Assembly (NCBI GenBank): GCA_018238545.1
Contig: JABCTC010000012.1
Location: 1-64,000 of the forward strand
DNA length: 64,000 nucleotides
Origin: Candidatus Heimdallarchaeota archaeon
GTDB taxonomy: Archaea; Asgardarchaeota; Heimdallarchaeia; Heimdallarchaeales; Heimdallarchaeaceae
Direction: 5' to 3'
Positions 1-7,238 of the stretch are shown here, in pieces (position 1 is the stretch's first letter; each line of letters starts with the position of its first letter). The translations under genes were made by a program, and so were the position numbers. The notes beneath the pieces were generated by a model. It was not told the origin of the DNA. It made no database searches and saw nothing but the letters and a program-made list of their open reading frames with translations.

Positions 1-2
1 GT

Positions 3-1244
3 GCAGAGCGTATAGAAGTGGAGTATCATCCAGCACTGAGCAGAATCTGTCATCAAGCAAAAAATCTCTATAATCGAGCAAATTTTCTGATAAAAACTTC
101 TTTGAAACAAACAAACAAACTTTTCTTTTACTACGATCTTGACAGACAATTGAAACAGGAGGAGTGCTACAGAGTCCTCCCTGCTCATGTTGCACAACAG
201 ACACTCAAACTTCTTTCTAGAACATGGAAGAGCTATTTCCGAGCTAAACAAGAGTGGAAGAGGAAACCTTATCTGTTCTTTGCCATGCCTAATCCACCTA
301 ACTACAAAAAGAAGGATGGGGAAGTGGTAGCTATCTTCACCAATCAACAGGCGAAGATAGTCAATGGATGGTTAGTGTTACCTAAGAAAGTAAAGTACAC
401 CTACAAGACAAGACTGACAGCTCAAGCTGAATTACGGGAAGTAAGGGTCATTCCTCGAAGAACACATTACACCCTTGAAATTGTTTATCTGAAGAATATA
501 CCCAATCTCAGGAAGAAGATAACCAGAAAAGGAGCAGTCGATCTAGGGCTGATCAACCTTGCCGCTTTCGTGGATAACCTCGGAGGTCAACCGATTGTTA
601 TCAAAGACGCAGGGAAAGGGATAAAATCCATTACACAATATTATTTGAAAGAACAGAAAAAATTACAGATACAGTATAATCAGCAGCAGAGAAAACAATT
701 GCAATCGAATAATCGTTTAAAGTATGGCCCAGCTTACTATAAGCTCAAAGAAAAGTGGAGAAGAAAGCTAAACGATGCCATTCACCAATTAACCAAGTAT
801 CTGGTTGACTTATGGGTAGAACGAGGGCTACATGAAGTAGTGATAGGGTATAATGAACTATGGAAACAAGGGGTGCATTTCTGGAAGAAGACCACCCAGA
901 TGTTCGTCACCATCCCCTTCCTAAAAATCATCGATATGCTAAAATACAAAGGAACAGAACGAGGGATAAAAGTGGAAACCATCCCTGAACAATACACCTC
1001 TAAAAGCAGTTTCCTGGATAATGAGTTCCCTAAAAAACGGAAAAAGTACAAGGGGAAAAGGATCCACAGGGGGCTGTTTCGTTCTGCTGCTGGTCACTTG
1101 ATCAATGCTGATATTAATGCTGCATATAATATTCTGGTAAAAAGCGATCCGAAAGCCTTGCCTAAACGCAGGGCGAACGGGGTAGGAGGATACGTGATGT
1201 ATCCACTAAGAGTGAGTATAGAGTGTCTTCGCCCTATATCATGA
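3..1244 (+). CDS. tnpB: TnpB-family RNA-guided nuclease (IS200/IS605), 5' end outside window
   Basis: Homologue of the TnpB/OrfB accessory nuclease of IS200/IS605 elements. The frame is open to the left window edge, so the N-terminus is probably missing; the first in-window start is a GTG at 18. Numbering from that GTG, the RuvC-like acidic residues are all present: D175 in GAVDLGLINLAAF, E280 in VIGYNELWK and D365 in INADINAAYNI. The position where most TnpBs have a CxxC zinc ribbon reads YTSKSSFLDNE and has no cysteines, as in a known TnpB subgroup with an SFLD-type motif. TnpB proteins cut DNA guided by a right-end RNA; activity here is inferred from the intact catalytic triad. No tnpA is visible, but it could lie to the left. 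Identity is secure; completeness is not known. Confidence 0.88.
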   Translation, partial: AERIEVEYHPALSRICHQAKNLYNRANFLIKTSLKQTNKLFFYYDLDRQLKQEECYRVLPAHVAQQTLKLLSRTWKSYFRAKQEWKRKPYLFFAMPNPPNYKKKDGEVVAIFTNQQAKIVNGWLVLPKKVKYTYKTRLTAQAELREVRVIPRRTHYTLEIVYLKNIPNLRKKITRKGAVDLGLINLAAFVDNLGGQPIVIKDAGKGIKSITQYYLKEQKKLQIQYNQQQRKQLQSNNRLKYGPAYYKLKEKWRRKLNDAIHQLTKYLVDLWVERGLHEVVIGYNELWKQGVHFWKKTTQMFVTIPFLKIIDMLKYKGTERGIKVETIPEQYTSKSSFLDNEFPKKRKKYKGKRIHRGLFRSAAGHLINADINAAYNILVKSDPKALPKRRANGVGGYVMYPLRVSIECLRPIS

Positions 1245-1270
1245 ACTCTAAGCACGACATGTACCTAGCT

Positions 1271-1286
1271 TTGTCTAATAAGACAA
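1271..1286. repeat. Small hairpin after tnpB, possible IS right-end or guide-RNA structure
   Basis: TTGTCT-AATA-AGACAA forms a perfect 6-bp stem with a 4-nt loop, 26 nt after the tnpB stop codon. IS200/IS605 right ends carry short hairpins, and TnpB guide RNAs come from this region, so the position fits. Without a second copy of the element the boundary cannot be proved. Confidence 0.35.
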
Positions 1287-1347
1287 GAAGGCAAATAAGC
1301 ATCATTAGAACATTTTCCCTTAAAATTATTAAATCTGACTCACAATT

Positions 1348-1545
1348 TCATGCATCTTCTAGTTCTTCAAATTCTAGACGGAAATGAGTTGAACTAAGAA
1401 ATCGTTCAGGGTCTTTTTTGAATTCTTTTAAACAAGGTTTATCACAGAAGTAAAGTTTCTTACCTTTATGAACTGTTGAAACCTCAGAATTGGGACGATC
1501 AGCAGCACAGCAAGTAAATTTACCTTCAGATTGTGTTAAATTCAT
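1348..1545 (-). CDS. Small YHS/TRASH-type metal-binding protein
   Basis: 65 residues. The C-terminal half has the YHS/TRASH pattern: aromatic residues before CDKPCLKEFKKDPERFL, plus an N-terminal CC pair (FTCCAAD). These small treble-clef domains bind heavy metals or iron, alone or fused to metal-transport ATPases and regulators. There is no adjacent metal transporter, so the role (metal sensing or chaperoning) is an inference from the domain only. It is transcribed away from the ABM-like gene at 1729 with a 183-nt AT-rich divergent spacer that holds TTATTTATAC-type promoter-like sequence. Confidence 0.65.
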   Translation of the reverse strand: MNLTQSEGKFTCCAADRPNSEVSTVHKGKKLYFCDKPCLKEFKKDPERFLSSTHFRLEFEELEDA

Positions 1546-1728
1546 CTTAGATAATTATATCTTATTGACATTATTTATACTTGTGAAAGAACAAAAATGT
1601 CAATATCTGTAGCATTGAAATTCACTTGTTTACTTAATTTTCCCCTTAAACTGCAATTGAGGGCTTTGATTTTGTAAAAATAATATTCTTTTTTGACAAA
1701 TAGATTAAAAAGTTAATTTGCACTAAGT

Positions 1729-2031
1729 ATGTCTATGAAAGTACTTATCTTTCATTTCAGAAGTAATTTGTCATTTGATGAGGTAATGGAAAAAGCCGAA
1801 GCTAGAGAGAAGCAATATATGAACGTTCCAGGATTGAACCAGATCGTATATATGAAAGACGAAAGAACAGATCAGTATGGGAGCATCCTTTTCTTTGATG
1901 ATGAGGAAGATTTGAACGAATTTCGTGTATCCAACTTAGCAAGAACTTTAAAGGAAGTTTATAGTTCGGTGGGATCACCTGAAATAAGGATTTTTGATGT
2001 TATTAAACAATTATCCCCCTCGGATGAATAA
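1729..2031 (+). CDS. Dimeric alpha/beta-barrel (YdhR/ABM-like) small protein
   Basis: 100 residues with the length and secondary-structure pattern of the dimeric ferredoxin-like alpha/beta-barrel proteins (YdhR and antibiotic-biosynthesis monooxygenase-like): an N-terminal strand KVLIFHFRS, a helix, then MNVPGLNQIVYMKDE and YGSILFFDDEEDLNEF. Such proteins are often small monooxygenases or dimeric ligand binders, but no catalytic residue can be assigned here. There are two close ATGs (1729 and 1735). It stands alone between divergent and convergent neighbours. The fold assignment is fairly likely; the function is unknown. Confidence 0.6.
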   Translation: MSMKVLIFHFRSNLSFDEVMEKAEAREKQYMNVPGLNQIVYMKDERTDQYGSILFFDDEEDLNEFRVSNLARTLKEVYSSVGSPEIRIFDVIKQLSPSDE

Positions 2032-2111
2032 AGCTTTCAGAAATCTATTTCATTTTATCTAGCTTATAATTTAGAAGCTTTGGACCCTTCTAGATATATC
2101 TAAGAATAGTA

Positions 2112-3542
2112 TCATTTCGATTCATTATGTAGATTATCTAACTCCAATTTAATTTTCTTTATTTTCTTTCCATGTAAGGGATAGAAGTATAGAGCAATAA
2201 GAGCAAGTACAAGGAAAATAAGAGGTAAAATTCCAACACCAAGTCTTATACCCACTATTGCCTGAGGTGATTGAATATCTAGCTTGGAATTATAACCATA
2301 AAATTGAATTATTGCAGAAAAAACGAATATTATCAGTGAGGATGCTGGTTTGGTGATTAAGGCGTTTGTCCCAAAAAACATCCCATCTCTTCTATTGTTT
2401 GTTTTGAGTTCATCTTCATCAGCGATATCTCCAACCATGGGATTGACTAAAAGCCACCATACTGTTGACATACTTAAACAGACGCCATAACAAATCGACA
2501 TAAAGACAACTGATTGAGCAAAAAATAGACCTGTGAACCCTAGAATCAGTAACACAATTACTAAGAAGAACGTGTGGCGAAGACCTACTTTCTTCTGTAG
2601 TTTCTCAAAAGCAAATAAAATGGGGATATAGAAGACGCCTGTAGCCACCGTAATAATCAAAATCTGAATTTGGTCAAGCTGAAAGACGTACTTGTAGTAT
2701 AAGGGAATAACTGCTAAGAGATTAATTGCAACAGCATTCATCATGAAGGAAAAAATCACAAAAAAGATGAAGGATTTAGATTTGAAAGTTTCTTTGATTG
2801 CTGTCAAGATTGGTAACGGTTCAGCATCCTTATCTTCAAGTGACTTTTCTTTTAGTTTTATTGATCCATAAATCATCAAAATAACTGCTACTAGACCAAT
2901 GGAAATGAAAATCAATGACATATCTACAGTGTTTAGTGTTGAAGAAGTTAGAACAAAGTTTGGTGTCATAGAAGCTAATCCAACAGGGACCATACTAACT
3001 AGCATAGAAATCAACACTATTCTTGTTCGTTCATTTGTACTAGAGGTTTGATCTGTTTGAAGTGCACTAATATTCAAACCTGCGATAGTTAAACCTGTAT
3101 CAAAAATAAAGAGTGAAACAAGTAAGAAAATGAAGAGTGAAATTTGTGACCATTCGGGAGAGGCTAACCAAAACATTAGATAACCAGCAAAATAAAATGG
3201 TATAGATAAACGAATAAAGAAAGATCTTTTCCCTCTTTTGTCCATTCTCTTTTTATCTGACATGTAACCGAATATTGGATCATTAATAGCATTCCATATT
3301 GCGAAGATAATCATTACTATACCATAGTTGATAGGATCCATGTGGAGAATGTCAACATAAAAACCAAACAGGGCTCCCATGAAAATAACACCGAATACGT
3401 CAGAACCAGATTTGGTGAGACCAATATAGATTCGTTGTTGAATAGAAACGCGTTGATCGTTTTCTAATGATTCCCCAGTTAGTTCAGACTTTATATCGCT
3501 CATATCTGTATCTATCAATATTATCGACAATTTCTTTATCAA
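2112..3542 (-). CDS. GPH-type (MelB-like) MFS sugar:cation symporter
   Basis: Polytopic membrane protein of the glycoside-pentoside-hexuronide symporter family. It has about 12 hydrophobic segments; the family-typical early motif NDPIFGYMSDKKRMDKRGKR follows helix 2, and a second-half match is MVGDIADEDELKTNNRRDGM. Family members import oligosaccharides or glycosides with Na+ or H+. A GH3 and a GH2 glycosidase at 13.5 and 17.5 kb and a second sugar-type transporter at 29.9 kb make a saccharide substrate plausible. The frame starts at 3542, but ATG 3503 (MSDIKSELTG) is a better start and gives 463 aa, close to family length. Confidence 0.82.
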   Translation of the reverse strand: MIKKLSIILIDTDMSDIKSELTGESLENDQRVSIQQRIYIGLTKSGSDVFGVIFMGALFGFYVDILHMDPINYGIVMIIFAIWNAINDPIFGYMSDKKRMDKRGKRSFFIRLSIPFYFAGYLMFWLASPEWSQISLFIFLLVSLFIFDTGLTIAGLNISALQTDQTSSTNERTRIVLISMLVSMVPVGLASMTPNFVLTSSTLNTVDMSLIFISIGLVAVILMIYGSIKLKEKSLEDKDAEPLPILTAIKETFKSKSFIFFVIFSFMMNAVAINLLAVIPLYYKYVFQLDQIQILIITVATGVFYIPILFAFEKLQKKVGLRHTFFLVIVLLILGFTGLFFAQSVVFMSICYGVCLSMSTVWWLLVNPMVGDIADEDELKTNNRRDGMFFGTNALITKPASSLIIFVFSAIIQFYGYNSKLDIQSPQAIVGIRLGVGILPLIFLVLALIALYFYPLHGKKIKKIKLELDNLHNESK

Positions 3543-3545
3543 TTT

Positions 3546-3582
3546 TGCTTAAAAATGAAAAGAAAAAAGAGAAAAGGAAAGA
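3546..3582 (-). terminator. T-rich terminator-like tract
   Basis: On the minus strand this stretch is rich in T runs (A-rich on the plus strand). It follows the 3634-3936 gene and precedes the symporter gene, as expected for an archaeal intrinsic terminator. The call rests on composition only. Confidence 0.35.
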
Positions 3583-3633
3583 TTTCCTTTATTAATTCAA
3601 TTTATTGTAGATTACTGAAAAAGAGTTGCTTTT

Positions 3634-3936
3634 TTAATGTTCGTCGCTTTCTAGAGTGATAACTTCGATACTCTCTCGACCTTTTTCTAGTTTTTTGGAG
3701 AGTTCCATATATTTTGGATCATCACGTAGTTTATTGACTGTCTCTTCATAGTGTGATTTGTTTTTATAAAGAGTCATTAGATACATTTCGCGACGATCTT
3801 CAACATTTGTTCCACCACCTAAAACCTGAACATCATGTTTCTGGTAGATCTTGTTAAACTCCGAAAAGCTTTCGTCATAACTAACATCAGTAGTCTTGGT
3901 TTTTGTTTTGTAAAGTTTGTAGTACATGAATGACAT
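3634..3936 (-). CDS. Small alpha/beta-barrel-like protein (NIPSNAP/DUF1330-like), function unknown
   Basis: 100 residues: a strand MYYKLYKTKTK, helix YDESFSEFNKIYQKHDVQV, a turn GGGTNVEDRRE, a second strand YLMTLYKNK and a helix DDPKYMELSKKLEKGRES. This order fits the dimeric alpha/beta-barrel fold and resembles NIPSNAP or DUF1330-like stress proteins. No active-site residues are recognisable. It lies between the amidohydrolase and the GPH symporter on the same strand, possibly co-transcribed with the amidohydrolase (73-nt gap). Confidence 0.5.
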   Translation of the reverse strand: MSFMYYKLYKTKTKTTDVSYDESFSEFNKIYQKHDVQVLGGGTNVEDRREMYLMTLYKNKSHYEETVNKLRDDPKYMELSKKLEKGRESIEVITLESDEH

Positions 3937-4009
3937 ATAGGAAGCAGCTTTTTAAAGAGAAGTTTATTACCAAACTCTGATTAACGCTACTCATAAATGG
4001 AATGCCTCT

Positions 4010-5467
4010 TCAGAACTCGTTGAACACCCACTTTGGAACACTTGGTTTTACTTCCGCTGGTATTGGACATTCATAGTTGTTAGAATCTAACCTGTTTACT
4101 AATTCATTTTTAGCTTCTTCTATCAGCTCTGATTTTTCTATAAATTCTAAAGCTGTTAATGCCAATACTTTAGCTGCAACTATCATCCCTTTGTGACCTG
4201 CACTCGTAGTGACTTGGGTTACTTCTTGCCAAGAATGACCAGGTGTTCCTAACGCAACGCAGGTTACTCCGATTTGTGATGTTGGTACAACCCAACTCAC
4301 ATCTCCTACATCTGTTGAACCAGGAAGAACAATTTCGGGAATCTTATTAGGTAAAATATCTTCAAATAAAACATCATTCTTTATTTTATCAAACATCTCT
4401 TTTCCTAAAATATTTTTAAAATTGGCAAACATTGATACTTCGGATCTTTCATTAGTTGCGAACGAAGCTTGAATATCCTCTCCGAAACTAATTTCTTCTT
4501 CAGTAAATTGTGGGGGTCCTACTTCTATGAATTTGTCAAATAAAACTGAGCCAATAATATTGTTCGGAATTAAATTAGATGTTGCTTTATCAAGAATAAC
4601 CTCAACTTCTGTTTCCGTCATCATTGCTGCACCTTGAGCTACTTTGATTACTCTTTCGTAAATCTCCTTAGTATGTTGATTTGTTGGAGCTCTGACTAAA
4701 TACAACACTTCTGCATCAGCTTGGACGACATTTGGAGCATTTCCACCTGTGTTTGTTATAGCATAATGCAACCTTGCATCTGAGTCTATATGTTCCCTTA
4801 GATAATTTGCACCTACATTCATGAGTTCAACAGCATCAAGAGCTGATCTACCAAATTGAGGACCAGCTGCTGCATGAGCACTTATCCCTTTAAAACGGAA
4901 ATAAGCTTGGATATTGGACAGACTCGCTAGATTGAATATAAAATTAGTACTGAAAGGGTGCCAACAAAGAGCAATGTCAACATCAGTAAACAACCCATCT
5001 CTTACCATATATGTCTTACCAGATCCACCTTCCTCACCTGGACAACCATAATATCTAATTGTACCTTCTAGATTATTTTTTTCTAAATATCTTTTTACTG
5101 AAATAGCTGCTAATAAACTACCTACACCAAGTAGATTGTGACCACACCCGTGACCGTGACCGTTTGGAATTATAGGCTCTTTTTCACATGTATTTGGTTT
5201 TTGACTTAGTCCTGCCAAGGCATCATACTCGCCTAATAATGCAATTACTGGACCTTCCTTTCCATAAGTGCCAATAAATGCTGTAGGCATATCAGCTAAT
5301 CCTTTGGAAACTTCGAATCCTTCTTCTTCTAAAACCTTCATTTGTAATTTTGCAGATTTTACTTCTTCAAAGCGTATTTCTGCAAATTCCCAGATGTCAT
5401 TTGCCATCTTAATGAATCTCTCTTTGTTCTCTTCTATCCAATTAAGTATAGTTTCTGATTTTACCAT
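4010..5467 (-). CDS. M20-family amidohydrolase, AbgB-like
   Basis: 485 residues, matching the length of AbgB (aminobenzoyl-glutamate hydrolase subunit B) and related M20D amidohydrolases. The metal-site motif HGHGCGHN lies at about 104-111, the glutamate pair is in GCPGEEGGSGK (about 145), and CWHPFST (H170) and a late GTPGHSWQ supply further ligands. The lid/dimerisation domain spans roughly 190-300. Family members hydrolyse amide bonds of p-aminobenzoyl-glutamate or other acyl-amino acids in the cytosol, using two divalent metals. AbgB normally pairs with an AbgA paralogue, which is absent here. The substrate is therefore open; peptide or N-acyl amino acid turnover is equally possible. There is no signal peptide. 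Confidence 0.82.
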   Translation of the reverse strand: MVKSETILNWIEENKERFIKMANDIWEFAEIRFEEVKSAKLQMKVLEEEGFEVSKGLADMPTAFIGTYGKEGPVIALLGEYDALAGLSQKPNTCEKEPIIPNGHGHGCGHNLLGVGSLLAAISVKRYLEKNNLEGTIRYYGCPGEEGGSGKTYMVRDGLFTDVDIALCWHPFSTNFIFNLASLSNIQAYFRFKGISAHAAAGPQFGRSALDAVELMNVGANYLREHIDSDARLHYAITNTGGNAPNVVQADAEVLYLVRAPTNQHTKEIYERVIKVAQGAAMMTETEVEVILDKATSNLIPNNIIGSVLFDKFIEVGPPQFTEEEISFGEDIQASFATNERSEVSMFANFKNILGKEMFDKIKNDVLFEDILPNKIPEIVLPGSTDVGDVSWVVPTSQIGVTCVALGTPGHSWQEVTQVTTSAGHKGMIVAAKVLALTALEFIEKSELIEEAKNELVNRLDSNNYECPIPAEVKPSVPKWVFNEF

Positions 5468-5519
5468 TTCTAGAACCTAGGAGAAAAGAACAATGAGCTG
5501 TTTTAATCTTTTCTAGAAT

Positions 5520-6296
5520 TCAAAGTTTGTTTAAAGCTTTCTGGACTCGACTCTCAATAAATTTTGCAAGCAAATTTTTTGAAAGTGGTATATTCGCATC
5601 ACAGTAAAAATCTGATTCCAACCAACCTTTCTCTTTCCAATGCTCATAATCCAAAGGAAGCTCTTTTTTAGCAAAGGTTATCATTACACGCATAATGCGA
5701 AAATAGGATAAATCATACAAACCAAGTTTAGGTTTTTGATTTTTCAAGACCTTAGTATGGATCTCTTTACTAAGTTTCTTGATTTCTTTTGCTATTGGTT
5801 CAGGATCTCTTTCATGGAGAGACATTCTAACTATCAACCTACCAATTGGAAAGCATACCCACCTTCGAGCAACATTGTCTAAATAGTCAAGTGTTTCTTT
5901 TCCTCCCGAATATTTTGTTGTAGCAAGTAGGAATGAATGCTTATCAAATAACCATGGACGATGCATAAAGTATACCATTCTATCAATAAAATTCTTCATG
6001 ATTCCACTAATGAAATCACAGTAAACAGGTGTGGCAAAGAATAATACGTCAGCTTTTGACATTTTGTTAATAATTTCTTCTACATCTGCAAAATTTGGAC
6101 ACTTTCCTATACCGTGGATGAGACATAGCTCACAACCTCTACAAAACTCAATTTTGTGCAGAAAAGCGTACTCCATAGTAAAGTTATATTTTTCCAGTTC
6201 ACTCTCAAACATCTTAAGAATATTATATGCACTCTTCTTTCTACTAGTTCCAATCAGTGCTAAAATTGTCTTGTTGACAGTCATCTTATCCCTCAA
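5520..6296 (-). CDS. Iron-sulfur flavoprotein / NADPH-dependent FMN reductase family
   Basis: Flavodoxin-fold protein: N-terminal ILALIGTSRKKSAY (FMN phosphate loop), a cysteine cluster CRGCELCLIHGIGKC like that of methanogen iron-sulfur flavoproteins, and ATPVYCDFISGIMKNFIDR, the second flavin-binding segment. Isf-type proteins carry FMN and a 4Fe-4S cluster and pass electrons from ferredoxin to oxidised acceptors, including oxygen or peroxide. The C-terminal 80 residues beyond the fold are not recognised. The frame opens with a TTG at 6296; ATG 6284 (MTVNKTILAL) behind GAGGGAT is the likely start. It probably has its own transcript. Confidence 0.75.
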   Translation of the reverse strand: MRDKMTVNKTILALIGTSRKKSAYNILKMFESELEKYNFTMEYAFLHKIEFCRGCELCLIHGIGKCPNFADVEEIINKMSKADVLFFATPVYCDFISGIMKNFIDRMVYFMHRPWLFDKHSFLLATTKYSGGKETLDYLDNVARRWVCFPIGRLIVRMSLHERDPEPIAKEIKKLSKEIHTKVLKNQKPKLGLYDLSYFRIMRVMITFAKKELPLDYEHWKEKGWLESDFYCDANIPLSKNLLAKFIESRVQKALNKL

Positions 6297-6504
6297 TTCT
6301 ATAACTAATAGCTATGGAAAAATAGGTTAATAACTTTTTACCCATATTTTGATAATATCATCTAAAAGGGCATCTTCTTGGAAAGGCGTTAGACAGCTAG
6401 CGTGGTTCTACACTTATTTTACAGATGTTAAACAATCTTTTAACAAGATCACTATCTTACAAGTATGTGAATAAACTCTTTCAGATATAAAGAATTATAC
6501 TCGT

Positions 6505-6559
6505 TAAATCTATAACCCTTTGACGCAAGGAATTAGTCCTGAGCTGATTTTTGTTTTAC
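6505..6559. repeat. Copy 1 of a 55-bp near-identical repeat
   Basis: Matches 7184-7238 with only about 3 differences in 55 positions. The copy spans the last codons of the FG-GAP gene, its stop codon and about 28 nt downstream (shared core CTATAACCCTTTGACGCAA). Confidence 0.8.
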
Positions 6560-6616
6560 TAGTTTCTTAAATGGTTGATGTTTTTGGAGTGGGAGAAGAG
6601 CTAATAGATGTGAAAT
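6533..6616 (-). pseudogene. Relic of the 3' end of an FG-GAP protein gene
   Basis: On the minus strand this reads ...LPKHQPFKKLVKQKSAQD and then a stop. The intact gene at 7212 ends ...LPSKYQIFKKQAKQKSAQD. The identical KQKSAQD-stop ending and conserved flanks show that this is the tail of a lost paralogue; a TAA at about 6617 closes the frame upstream. No FG-GAP repeats remain. Confidence 0.7.
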
Positions 6617-6697
6617 TTAATATAATCTCTCAGTATAAGTTATCTTCGAAGAGATTGAACCTACTATAATGGTGAATTTAATAAAAAAAGAATAAGT

Positions 6698-7160
6698 CTA
6701 AGAGTCTTTTTCTATTGAAAACTCTTTTTGACTCTTATTTTCTTGAGACAGCTTCTTTAACGTTTTAAGAGCGGAAAAAGACGATCTAGGTCCAAAAATT
6801 TGCATCAACGGAAGAATTCCTAAAAAACTCAAAGTAAGCAAGGAGAACTAATATTGGAAACTCAATAATAAAAGCGATTATCATGTAAAGAATATCCCTT
6901 TTTTTAGTTATGAGATAAGATACAAGAATCACTAAAAGATATAGAATTAGTACACTCCTAGCAAACATTTGTGCTTCAAAGGCATAACTCTCCTGAAAAC
7001 CTGCGAAAAGGAGCATTGCTAAGAAGAAAATAGGTAGCAATAAATGTTGGAATAAGCTGTATGTCGAGTGTTGTTTTGTATGTAATAAAATATGTAGTCT
7101 TGTGGTGTATTCCACATCTTGCTCTGGCATTTCTTCTTCATCTACTATATTTTTATTCAT
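6698..7160 (-). CDS. Small three- to four-helix membrane protein, frameshifted near its end
   Basis: The frame from ATG 7160 gives 124 aa with hydrophobic helices around 43-60, 66-84 and 90-110, then stops at 6786. At an A6 run (6822-6827; T6 on the coding strand) a one-base shift lets the protein continue as FLGILPLMQIFGPRSSFSAL and a charged tail ending FSIEKDS at 6698. That ending is far more protein-like, so the true product is probably about 153 aa and the short form an indel artefact or mutation. N-terminus cytosolic and acidic (VDEEEMPEQDVEY). No known family. The gene sits between the FG-GAP gene and its relic, so it was part of the same duplication. Confidence 0.55.
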
Positions 7161-7183
7161 TTAAATATCAGCTCCATTCCTTA

Positions 7184-7238
7184 TAAATCTATAACCCTTT
7201 GACGCAAAGAATTAGTCTTGAGCTGATTTTTGTTTTGC
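7184..7238. repeat. Copy 2 of the 55-bp repeat, at the FG-GAP gene end
   Basis: Partner of 6505-6559. It covers the FG-GAP stop codon (7212-7214), the preceding codons and the downstream flank. Confidence 0.8.

Larger units (their letters stand above)
6297..6697. other. Mostly non-coding stretch holding a gene-end relic
   Basis: About 400 nt between the flavoprotein gene and the reconstructed 3' end of the membrane-protein gene. The only recognisable content is the relic at 6505-6616 (separate entries). The rest is AT-rich with no long frame, tRNA-like or repeat structure that I can see. Confidence 0.6.
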
